Shown here one piece after another: positions 26,961-35,185 of a stretch of 62,132 nt of DNA. Each line of letters begins with the position of its first letter. The first letter of the stretch is position 1. The notes under the pieces were generated by a model that saw only the letters and a list, made by a program, of their open reading frames with translations, ran no database searches and was not told the origin of the DNA. The translations under genes and the position numbers were made by a program. The DNA is taken from the NCBI GenBank assembly GCA_030626845.1, contig DAOUTG010000005.1:1-62132 (forward strand). The letters are read 5' to 3'. The stretch comes from Methylococcaceae bacterium (GTDB taxonomy: Bacteria; Pseudomonadota; Gammaproteobacteria; Methylococcales; Methylomonadaceae).

Positions 26961-28211
26961 ATGGACTATTTTAATTATCGTGAACAAAAATTGTTTGCAG
27001 AAGATGTGGCTATTGCTGATATTGTTGAGCAATATGGCTCACCTTGTTACATTTATTCTAAAGCAACCTTAGAACGGCATTGGCACGCATTTAATCAGGC
27101 ATTTGGCTCTCATGCCCATTTGATTTGTTATGCGGTTAAAGCAAATTCAAATATTGCTATTCTTAATTTATTAGCGCGTTTAGGGTCAGGTTTTGACATT
27201 GTTTCAATAGGTGAGCTAGAACGTGTTATCGCAGCAGGGGGTGATCCTAAGAAAATAGTGTTTTCAGGGGTTGGTAAACGCAAAGATGAAATTACAGCCG
27301 CCTTAAAATTCGGAATCCGCTGTTTCAATATTGAAGTATCAGGTGAGCTAGATCGTATCAATCAACTTGCAGGCGAACTAGGCGTTATCGCACCCGTTTC
27401 CTTTCGTGTAAATCCTGACGTTGATGCAAAAACACATCCCTATATTTCAACAGGGCTTAAAGAAAATAAATTTGGGATTGATACGGTCTCGGCAATTGAT
27501 GAATATCAACGGGCAGCTAACATGCCGAATATTAAAATTATTGGCATTGATTGTCATATTGGCTCGCAGTTGACAGAAACACGTCCTTTTTTAGATGCTT
27601 TAGATCGTGTATTGCACATTATAAATATTTTAGAAGAAAAAGGAATTACCTTAAAACATGTTGATTTAGGGGGGGGATTAGGTATTTGCTACGATACAGA
27701 AAAACCACCTCAACCGCGTATTTATATTGAAGCTATTTTAGAACGTTTAGGTTCTAACCCTTATGAAATTTTACTAGAACCTGGACGTGCCATTGTAGGA
27801 AACGCAGGTATTTTAGTGACTAAGGTTGAATATTTAAAGCCGACCACTAATAAAAACTTTGCCATTGTGGATGCGGCAATGAATGATTTGGTTCGCCCAT
27901 CCCTATATAATGCTTGGCAAAAAATTATTCCTGTTAATCAACAAAGTTCAGCAAAAGCGATGGAGTGGGATATTGTAGGGCCTATTTGTGAAACAGGCGA
28001 CTTTTTAGGAAAAGATCGTTCTTTAAAATTAACCGCAGGCGATTTACTTGCAATACGCTCATCGGGGGCTTACGGGTTTACAATGAGTTCTAATTATAAC
28101 TCAAGACCTCGCGTTGCTGAAGTTATGGTGGATGCTCAAGTAACACATTTGATAAAAACAAGAGAAACTTTACAAGCACTTTGGGCAAATGAAAAACTCT
28201 TACCTTTATAA
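26961..28211 (+). CDS. lysA: Diaminopimelate decarboxylase
   Basis: PLP enzyme that makes L-lysine from meso-diaminopimelate, 416 aa. Fold-type III alanine-racemase-like barrel: CYAVKANSN (the PLP lysine), GFDIVSIGELERVIAAG, then VSFRVNPDVDAKTHPYISTG, KFGID, HIGSQ, and LDLGGGLG-like HVDLGGGLGICYD. The C-terminal part has EPGRAIVGNAG, GPICETGDFL and SSGAYGFTMSSNYNSRPR. Length is normal. It sits 5 bases after lptM, in the lysine/peptidoglycan precursor operon with dapF; an unknown gene separates the two. Confidence 0.97.
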   Translation: MDYFNYREQKLFAEDVAIADIVEQYGSPCYIYSKATLERHWHAFNQAFGSHAHLICYAVKANSNIAILNLLARLGSGFDIVSIGELERVIAAGGDPKKIVFSGVGKRKDEITAALKFGIRCFNIEVSGELDRINQLAGELGVIAPVSFRVNPDVDAKTHPYISTGLKENKFGIDTVSAIDEYQRAANMPNIKIIGIDCHIGSQLTETRPFLDALDRVLHIINILEEKGITLKHVDLGGGLGICYDTEKPPQPRIYIEAILERLGSNPYEILLEPGRAIVGNAGILVTKVEYLKPTTNKNFAIVDAAMNDLVRPSLYNAWQKIIPVNQQSSAKAMEWDIVGPICETGDFLGKDRSLKLTAGDLLAIRSSGAYGFTMSSNYNSRPRVAEVMVDAQVTHLIKTRETLQALWANEKLLPL

Positions 28212-28235
28212 TAAACAGTACTTTAAGGAAATAGT

Positions 28236-28889
28236 ATGAGTTTTTTAGAAATCCTTTTTATAGCTTGCTTTACTGGCGGCTTCATTACTTGGGCTTGGTT
28301 TATTATTCTAGGTTTTCGTGCTAATAATATTTGGGGTTTTTCCATTGTTTTTTTATCGCCAGTTAGCCCTTTCATGTTTGCTTCTCGGTTTGCACGTAAG
28401 GCGAGAAGGGCAATTTATTATTATATAATTGCCTTGTTTATGCTGCTTTCATTGACGCTTTATATTCATTTTTTTACCCTTGATTTTTATACCAATTTTT
28501 TGGAAAAAATAAAACCAGAAGATATTGAAGTTGTTATTGAAAAGCCTGAACCTGAAATTATTACAAACGTAGAAGAAATAATACCTAAAGAAAATTTAGA
28601 ATCTAATCCTGAAATAAAAGTCCCTATTATAGAAGAGGTTGTTGAGATTAAACCGCAACTAAAACTTGATAAAAAGCCTAAAAGACGGAGTTATAAGGAA
28701 GTTAATATAAATACGATACATCTTTATATTAATAAAAATATTATTGCAACAACGTCGAGAACAAAACATAAAGGTAAACTTTTATCGGTGGATTCATCGG
28801 CTCTTATGATAAAAAAACGCTCTAAGGGAGGTTCAGTAAGTATGCCTATTAAGAAAAATAAAATTATAAAAACCGAAGTTTATCTATAA
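28236..28889 (+). CDS. Unknown membrane protein inserted between lysA and dapF
   Basis: I do not recognise this 217-aa protein. Two hydrophobic segments (~5-27 and ~62-84) flank a short loop with a basic RFARKARR patch at about residues 51-58. An acidic, proline-rich linker (~90-140, rich in Glu, Ile, Pro, Lys) follows. The C-terminal ~70 residues alternate basic and hydrophobic residues (KGKLLSVDSSALMIKKRSKG), suggesting a small beta-barrel. The start has a good ribosome site, AAGGAA. It begins 24 bases after lysA and ends 2 bases before dapF, so it is certainly in the operon. It could tether or sense something in the envelope; no function is claimed. Confidence 0.7.
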   Translation: MSFLEILFIACFTGGFITWAWFIILGFRANNIWGFSIVFLSPVSPFMFASRFARKARRAIYYYIIALFMLLSLTLYIHFFTLDFYTNFLEKIKPEDIEVVIEKPEPEIITNVEEIIPKENLESNPEIKVPIIEEVVEIKPQLKLDKKPKRRSYKEVNINTIHLYINKNIIATTSRTKHKGKLLSVDSSALMIKKRSKGGSVSMPIKKNKIIKTEVYL

Positions 28890-28891
28890 AA

Positions 28892-29722
28892 ATGAAAATC
28901 AATTTTACAAAAATGCACGGCTTAGGCAATGATTTTGTGGTCATTAATGCAGTAACTAAAAAACTTTCATTAACACCTAAGAAAATACGCGCATTAGCCA
29001 ATAGAAATTTTGGTATTGGCTGTGACCAATTATTAATTGTTGAGCCACCGGTGACTAAAACGGCTGATTTTAAATATCGTATTTTTAATGCCGACGGTGG
29101 TGAGGTTTTTCAGTGCGGTAATGGTGCGCGCTGCTTTGCACGGTTTGTTTACGATAAAAAATTAGTCAATAAAGATGAAATAATTGTTGATACGGGGGCT
29201 GGACAATTATTATTGCATTTGGATAAAACGGGTTTAGTGATGGTTAATATGGGCATTCCACGTCATGCACCCAAAGAAATTCCTTTGCAGGCCACAAAAG
29301 AATCCCGTTTTTATTCTATTAATGTTAATGGTATAGAACGTGCTGTGGGGGCAGTTTCTATGGGAAATCCTCATGCAGTTATGCAAGTTAATGAGATTAA
29401 ATCTGCCCCTGTTGCAGAATTAGGCGCAGCCCTTGAAAATCATCCTTTTTTCCCAGAACGTGCTAATATTGGCTTTATGCAGGTGATAAATCGTCAACAT
29501 ATTAAATTACGTGTTTATGAGCGAGGGGCTGCTGAAACATTGGCTTGCGGTAGTGGTGCGTGTGCTGCCGTTGTTATTGGAATAGAGCGAAATTTATTGG
29601 ACAAACAAGTCAGTGTTAGTTTACTGGGCGGTGAACTTTCAATTAATTGGCAAGGACGTGGGCAACCCGTTTTTATGACAGGTCCTGCGGTATCAGTCTT
29701 TGAAGGACAAATTGAATTATAA
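28892..29722 (+). CDS. dapF: Diaminopimelate epimerase
   Basis: Cofactor-independent racemase converting LL- to meso-diaminopimelate for lysine and peptidoglycan. The 276-aa protein has both catalytic cysteines in place: NADGGEVFQCGNGARC in the N-terminal half and ETLACGSGACAA in the C-terminal half. The beginning MHGLGNDFVVIN is diagnostic. Length is normal. It lies 2 bases after the unknown membrane gene and works with lysA in the same operon. Confidence 0.97.
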   Translation: MKINFTKMHGLGNDFVVINAVTKKLSLTPKKIRALANRNFGIGCDQLLIVEPPVTKTADFKYRIFNADGGEVFQCGNGARCFARFVYDKKLVNKDEIIVDTGAGQLLLHLDKTGLVMVNMGIPRHAPKEIPLQATKESRFYSINVNGIERAVGAVSMGNPHAVMQVNEIKSAPVAELGAALENHPFFPERANIGFMQVINRQHIKLRVYERGAAETLACGSGACAAVVIGIERNLLDKQVSVSLLGGELSINWQGRGQPVFMTGPAVSVFEGQIEL

Positions 29723-29983
29723 AATATTTTTTAAAACCCGCTTAAAACAATCTATCAAAAAGCAACAATAAGCCCCCTCTATTCTATTCTCCCTTTAAAA
29801 ATTAATTTTCACCCCAAGTTAGAGCTAGATAAGGGCATATTTTATTACCAAACATTGCTAAAATAAATTTTAAAGCACTACTCAGGCATCGTCTTTAAAT
29901 ATCTGCTACCATAGCCGTTTAGTTTTTTAAACTTGTAATTTTCTTATTCTCCCATTGTTATATAAATTTAAGGATACTAACCA

Positions 29984-31075
29984 ATGCCAGATGCTGAGTC
30001 TTTAGAAGACCAATCGTTAAAGATAGACTATTCAGAAGATGCTAAGTCAAAGGGGATACTTTGGACTTTTGGTGGTTTTATTAGCATCGTTTTACTCGTT
30101 CTCTTTATTTTAGGTGCTTGGTGGGGAAGTGAACCTGATTTATTTGATGTTGAACTGGAAGCGGTTGAACGCTATTCACAAGAAGAGAACATACCCAGTT
30201 CAGAAGTTGCTAATAAACTTGAAGATTTACCTGATGGTTATGTTTATACCAATACCCTGGCTCATATGGCAGAAGTGCTAATGCATAAACCAGGGGGCTA
30301 TTTAACCAATGATGTTACCCCGCCTGGGGTACTGTTAGATAATGTTCCAAGTTGGGAGTATGGGGCATTAATTATGCTACGTGATGCAACAACGGCTTTA
30401 AGAAATCATTTTTCCCGTGACCAATCTCAATCTGCTGAAGATTCTGATTTATCAGTGGCCGAACCTTATTTTTATTATGAACGTAATTCTTGGGCACTGC
30501 CTTCAACTGAGGCTGAATATGAAAAAGGAATTGAAGCATTACATGCCTATATGTCACGCCTAAAACAACCTAAGGGAAAACAAAAACGAGGACAGTTTTA
30601 TTCTCGTGCGGATAATTTGTGGCAATATTCTGAGGTAGTTATTAAACGTCTAGGCGGCTTATCTACACGTTTAGGGGCAAGTACAGATCGTCATGAAGCG
30701 ATGGCATTACTTGCAATTGATATGCAGCCAACAGAAAAAACGAAAATAGGAAAAGAAACCTTACTTGCAAGAACATCATGGTTAGAGATTGATAATGTTT
30801 TTTATGAAGCTCGTGGTGCGAGTTGGGCATTACTGCATATTCTTCAATCCATTAAATATGATTTTCGTCTTATTTTAGAAGATAAACGGGCTATGCGAAC
30901 TTTGGATTCAATGATTTATTCAATGGAAAATGCCTTAAGTCCTATTTTTAGCCCCATGATTTTAAATGGGAACGGCTTTGGTTTATTAGCCAATTATTCA
31001 TTGTCGATGGCAAATTATATTGCCCGTGCAAATGCTGCGGCATTAGATTTACGCGATGTAATGAATCGTGGATAA
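29984..31075 (+). CDS. DUF2333 family protein
   Basis: A 363-aa inner-membrane protein with one N-terminal transmembrane segment (about residues 26-46, TFGGFISIVLLVLFILGAWW) and a mainly helical periplasmic domain. Wording such as GGYLTNDVTPPGVLLDNVPSWEYG and YYERNSWALPSTEAEY matches the DUF2333 family, found in many gammaproteobacteria, whose role is not known. It is followed by a DUF4389 gene and dinB, likely one transcript. A ribosome site (AAGGAT) precedes the ATG. Confidence 0.85.
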   Translation: MPDAESLEDQSLKIDYSEDAKSKGILWTFGGFISIVLLVLFILGAWWGSEPDLFDVELEAVERYSQEENIPSSEVANKLEDLPDGYVYTNTLAHMAEVLMHKPGGYLTNDVTPPGVLLDNVPSWEYGALIMLRDATTALRNHFSRDQSQSAEDSDLSVAEPYFYYERNSWALPSTEAEYEKGIEALHAYMSRLKQPKGKQKRGQFYSRADNLWQYSEVVIKRLGGLSTRLGASTDRHEAMALLAIDMQPTEKTKIGKETLLARTSWLEIDNVFYEARGASWALLHILQSIKYDFRLILEDKRAMRTLDSMIYSMENALSPIFSPMILNGNGFGLLANYSLSMANYIARANAAALDLRDVMNRG

Positions 31076-31097
31076 ATACTTATTTAAAGGTTAAATT

Positions 31098-31409
31098 ATG
31101 AACGAAAAAATTAACGACAATTTAAAACAACTGAGTACTTGGAAAAGAATTTTTTTTATGACTATCTTTTCAGTTATCGTAGGCTTGGTCAGAATTTTAT
31201 TATGGGGGGTTATTTTATTACAGGTCGCATCCATGCTTTTTAGTGGCAAAGTGAATGAAAATATTTTACACTTTGGAAAGAGTCTTTCTGCTTACCTATA
31301 CCATATATTGTTATTTTTAACATTTAATACGGATATAATTCCTTTCCCTTTTTCAGATTGGGCATTAACAGAAGAACTTGATTTACCCAAAATAGAAAAA
31401 GACGTTTAA
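31098..31409 (+). CDS. DUF4389 family small membrane protein
   Basis: A 103-aa protein with two hydrophobic segments (~18-46 and ~62-80), matching DUF4389 by its RIFFMTIFSVIVGLVRIL start and the YHILLFLTFNTDIIPFPFSDW end. Function is unknown. It lies 22 bases after the DUF2333 gene and 13 bases before dinB. The pairing with DUF2333 suggests a shared envelope job, but this is only inferred from proximity. Confidence 0.8.
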   Translation: MNEKINDNLKQLSTWKRIFFMTIFSVIVGLVRILLWGVILLQVASMLFSGKVNENILHFGKSLSAYLYHILLFLTFNTDIIPFPFSDWALTEELDLPKIEKDV

Positions 31410-31422
31410 ATAACTAAAAATC

Positions 31423-32514
31423 ATGCTGCAAAATAGAAAAATTATTCATATTGATATGGATGCTTTTTTTGCAGCAGTAGAGCAGCGTGATTTCCCCCAT
31501 TACCGTAATAAACCTTTGATTGTTGGTGGCTCGCCCTATTCCCGAGGCGTTGTTTCAACCTGTAACTATGAAGCCAGACGTTATGGCATTCACTCTGCAA
31601 TGCCCTCTATAACTGCTTATCACCTCTGTCCTAGCGCAACCTTTGTTAAACCACGAATGGATGCTTATAGAGAAGCATCGACTATTATTCGAAAAATTTT
31701 TTCCCATTATACTGAAATATTTGAGCCATTATCTTTAGATGAGGCTTATCTTGATGTGAGTCAAACAACCTTATGTCAAGGTTCTGCAACGTTGATTGCC
31801 CAACAAATTAAAGCAGATATTAAACAACAAACGCAATTAACCGCCTCTGCTGGGGTTTCTTATAATAAATTCTTAGCTAAAATTGCATCAGATAAAGATA
31901 AACCAAATGGTTTGTATTTAATTAAACCTGAACAAGGGACTTTATTTGTAGAAAACTTAAATGTTAGAGAGTTTCATGGTATTGGTAAGGTAACTTACAA
32001 AAAAATGAATACGCTAGGAATTACTACAGGCAAAGATTTAAAAAAATATTCATTGGCTGTTTTACAGCAGCATTTTGGAAAAGTAGCTCAATATTATTAT
32101 AATATTTGTCGAGGAATAGATGATCGCCCTGTTACACCTAATCGAGAAAGTAAATCAGTGGGCGTAGAAACAACATTTGAGGTTGATATTTTAGGTAAAC
32201 AACAAGTATTGACACATTTAAAGCCGTTGTTAAAACAAGCATTAACACGATTAGAGAAAAAACAACGCATTGCACAAACGTTAACGGTTAAAATTAAATA
32301 TCATGACTTTGTACAAATTACCCGTAGTCGTACTTTATCTACCGCTATTTTAACAGAGGCAGAGACATTTTTATTATTAGAACCCTTATTAAAAAATACA
32401 GAAATAGAACACCGAAAAATAAGACTGTTAGGGGTTAGCCTCTCTTCTTTAAACAATAAGTCTTTGTCTATGCGTTATCAGCAACGAGATATTTTTGATG
32501 AGTTTTTCATTTAA
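31423..32514 (+). CDS. dinB: DNA polymerase IV (translesion)
   Basis: Y-family error-prone polymerase, 363 aa. HIDMDAFFAAVEQRD (residues ~6-20) and SLDEAYLDVS (~103) supply the catalytic acids. The helix-hairpin-helix region (HGIGKVTYKKMNTLGI) and little-finger domain follow. The C-terminus lacks the extended beta-clamp-binding tail of some orthologues but ends in QRDIFDEFFI, which fits a short clamp-binding motif. Its stop overlaps that of the convergent priA by 4 bases. No LexA box was seen before it; it seems to be read from the DUF2333 promoter. Confidence 0.95.
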   Translation: MLQNRKIIHIDMDAFFAAVEQRDFPHYRNKPLIVGGSPYSRGVVSTCNYEARRYGIHSAMPSITAYHLCPSATFVKPRMDAYREASTIIRKIFSHYTEIFEPLSLDEAYLDVSQTTLCQGSATLIAQQIKADIKQQTQLTASAGVSYNKFLAKIASDKDKPNGLYLIKPEQGTLFVENLNVREFHGIGKVTYKKMNTLGITTGKDLKKYSLAVLQQHFGKVAQYYYNICRGIDDRPVTPNRESKSVGVETTFEVDILGKQQVLTHLKPLLKQALTRLEKKQRIAQTLTVKIKYHDFVQITRSRTLSTAILTEAETFLLLEPLLKNTEIEHRKIRLLGVSLSSLNNKSLSMRYQQRDIFDEFFI

Positions 32515-34712
32515 TACAGATCAATAGGGTCAACATCTAAAGACCATTGTACTTTTCTCGCTTCTTTAAGTTGATTAATATTGGGTATTAATTGTCCTAG
32601 AAAATGTTGTAGTCTCATGCGGTTATCACTTTGAAATAACAATTGAAACCGATATAACCCCTCCCGTTTTGCCATAGGGGCGGGAACAGGCCCTAAAACT
32701 AATATTTGTTCCGTCTTATTATATTTTTCTGTTAAAGGTTTTAGTTCCTTAAAAAAATCTTGAGACACAGTTTCATCAATCGCTTTTACCCGTAATAAGG
32801 CCTGATAACTATAGGGCGGTAATAGAGCGGCTTTACGTTCATTAAGTGCATCTTGAGCAAATTGTTGATAACCCTGTCTTATTAATGAAACTAATAAAGG
32901 GTGTTCAGGTTGTCGTGTTTGTAAAATGACTTTGCCCAATTTACTTCCTCGCCCCGCCCTCCCTGCGACTTGAATAATTAATTGGGCTAATTTTTCAGGA
33001 CTTCTAAAATCTAGACTAAATAAACGACTATCAACATCTAATAATGCCACTAAAGTAACTTCTGGAAAATGATGCCCTTTTGCAAGCATTTGCGTTCCTA
33101 AAATAATATCAACTTGACCTTCATTAATTTGTGTTAAATAATACTCTAAACGCCCTCGATAGCGTGTAGTCTCCGTATCTAAACGAACAATCGTTTTATC
33201 AGGGAAAATTTCATTCAATAATTTTTCAACACCTTCAGTCCCTAATCCTAACGCATTTAATTCATGTTTTTGGCAAGCAGGACAAGTGCTAATTAATAAA
33301 TATTGACTTTGACAATGATGACAGCGTAATTGGTTTTGTTGCTGATGAATAACTAAATTAGCGTCACATTGCCTACAACGAGCGACCCACCCACAGCCAT
33401 AACACATAAGCCTTGGCGCAAAACCTCGTCGATTTAAAAAAATTAAGACCTGCTCATTATTCGCTAAAGTTTTTTTAATTTGTCCTAATAAAATAACGGA
33501 TAAACCTTGCTGCATCCGTTTATTTCTAATATCTAAAATTAATAATTCAGGCGGTTTAGCATTGCCTGCCCGTTGTGGAAGTTCTAATTTGTGATAACGT
33601 TTTCGTTCTACATTGGCTAAAGACTCTAAAGACGGGGTGGCAGAACCTAGTAAAACGGGAATAGCGCATAATTTAGCCCGCATAACCGCAACATCACGTG
33701 CGGAAAAACGTAATTTATCTTGCTGCTTAAAAGAACTATCATGCTCTTCATCTAAGATTAACAGACCGATATTTTTAAAAGGGGTAAATAATGCAGAACG
33801 TGTCCCTAACAAAATAAGGGCTTTTCCTGTTTGCATGGCTAACCATGATTGCAGTCGTTGTTTATCAGAAAGCTTTGAATGAAATATAACCATCGGTACA
33901 GAAAAACGTTGTTGGAAACGTGATGCTAACTGTGGTGTTAAGGTGATTTCTGGTAACAAAACCATGATTTGTAGACCTTGTGCTAAGACTTTAGTAATAA
34001 GCTGCATATAAACTTCTGTCTTACCACTGCCCGTCACGCCTTCAAGCAAAAAAACGCTAAATTTTCCTAAAGCTTTATTAACACGATCAACAGCTTCCTG
34101 CTGTGATTTATTTAAAACTAATTCCGTTTCTTTTAAGTTATTTTTTAAATCAAAAGGGGCAAAACTTCGCTGTTCTTGCTTTAGCCATTGTTTTTCTAAT
34201 AACGGTTTTTTAACCGCATTCCAGCTTTTATCCCATAAACGGAGTGTTTGGGTATTAACCGCTTCAGATTGCTGTAATTTTTGTATAAAAAATTGTTGTT
34301 TTACCCCTTTTAATGATGAAGCGTCAACGGCTTGACCGATGTCTGTTAATGAAAAATAGCTTTCTGTTTTTAAGATGGCTTCCTCACCTTTTTTTAATAA
34401 GGAAGGTAAGGTATTGCAAAATACATAACCGATAGGGTAATGATAATAATGACATAACCAATGTAATAATTGCCTGTCTTTTGAAGACAGTAAAGGGTGT
34501 TCATCTAAGACTTTAATTGCAGTTTTTAATTTTTCAATTTTAATTTTAGTTTCTGAACTTATTTCAATAATTAGACCTACTTTTTCTTTTCCATTAAAAG
34601 AAACTAAAACGCGAAGACCTACTTGTATTTTTTCAGGGTCCGTATTTTTTGGTGCAAGATAGTCAAATAATTGGTTTAAAACCACAGGAATAGCAAGTCT
34701 AAGGATTAACAT
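32511..34712 (-). CDS. priA: Primosomal replication-restart helicase PriA
   Basis: 3'-5' superfamily 2 helicase that reloads the replisome at collapsed forks, 733 aa. The N-terminal DNA-binding part is followed by Walker A EGVTGSGKTEVYMQ and the DEEH box (LLILDEEHDSSFKQQ). A zinc-binding module has eight cysteines, starting CYGCGWVARCRQCDA and then CHHC..CPAC. The GRAGR motif of helicase motif VI is present as VAGRAGRGSK. Length matches the family. It is downstream of a DnaA-box-rich gap, and its 3' end overlaps dinB by 4 bases. Confidence 0.97.
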   Translation of the reverse strand: MLILRLAIPVVLNQLFDYLAPKNTDPEKIQVGLRVLVSFNGKEKVGLIIEISSETKIKIEKLKTAIKVLDEHPLLSSKDRQLLHWLCHYYHYPIGYVFCNTLPSLLKKGEEAILKTESYFSLTDIGQAVDASSLKGVKQQFFIQKLQQSEAVNTQTLRLWDKSWNAVKKPLLEKQWLKQEQRSFAPFDLKNNLKETELVLNKSQQEAVDRVNKALGKFSVFLLEGVTGSGKTEVYMQLITKVLAQGLQIMVLLPEITLTPQLASRFQQRFSVPMVIFHSKLSDKQRLQSWLAMQTGKALILLGTRSALFTPFKNIGLLILDEEHDSSFKQQDKLRFSARDVAVMRAKLCAIPVLLGSATPSLESLANVERKRYHKLELPQRAGNAKPPELLILDIRNKRMQQGLSVILLGQIKKTLANNEQVLIFLNRRGFAPRLMCYGCGWVARCRQCDANLVIHQQQNQLRCHHCQSQYLLISTCPACQKHELNALGLGTEGVEKLLNEIFPDKTIVRLDTETTRYRGRLEYYLTQINEGQVDIILGTQMLAKGHHFPEVTLVALLDVDSRLFSLDFRSPEKLAQLIIQVAGRAGRGSKLGKVILQTRQPEHPLLVSLIRQGYQQFAQDALNERKAALLPPYSYQALLRVKAIDETVSQDFFKELKPLTEKYNKTEQILVLGPVPAPMAKREGLYRFQLLFQSDNRMRLQHFLGQLIPNINQLKEARKVQWSLDVDPIDLY

Positions 34713-35185
34713 TTTTTATGTGTCAAAATGATTCTATTTTTTGGGTTATTTTTAACAAAATTAAGCTTAAGTCCTTATTGGCGTTAGCTTAAATTAAGTT
34801 ATCCACAGAAGCTGTGGATAACTCTGTGGATAACTTTTTTAAAGCAGCGCAAAGTAACGGTTTTTATTACAGTTTTATTACATTGTATAGTTTATAATCA
34901 GTCTTATATTATTTTTATAATTCAATGACTTATAAAAATATTCTTTGCAAAAATTTAATTTTAAAAGAGTCTTGACAGAGATAAAAACATTTTTTTATTT
35001 TCTGTGTATAACTTTTAAAGTAAGGTCTTGATATTACAGCAAGTCAAGTTATTTTTTAGATAAAAAATGAAAAATATTTAGTCTAAAAAGCGCAAAAATT
35101 GCTATTAAAAAAATGAAGTAATGAGTTTATTTTTGAGATAAGTTATTTACCACATATTTTAATTTTTAACGCGATTGGATTCCAA
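34713..35185. other. AT-rich gap with DnaA-box cluster (candidate origin or DnaA-regulated region)
   Basis: 473 bases between ppk1 and priA (both minus). Four perfect 9-mers of the TTATNCACA type are present: 34799-34807 (plus), 34813-34821, 34825-34833 and 35003-35011 (minus). The first three are within 35 bases. Between and after them the DNA is almost pure A/T, as in a DNA-unwinding element. Known gammaproteobacterial origins are usually beside dnaA or gidA, which are not here. Alternatives are a priA promoter under DnaA control or a DnaA titration site. No gene was found in it. Confidence 0.5.

Noticed and set aside
34713-35185. Hidden small gene or RNA in the priA-ppk1 gap
   Set aside because: No open frame with a start and no tRNA- or riboswitch-like structure; only DnaA boxes and AT-rich DNA.
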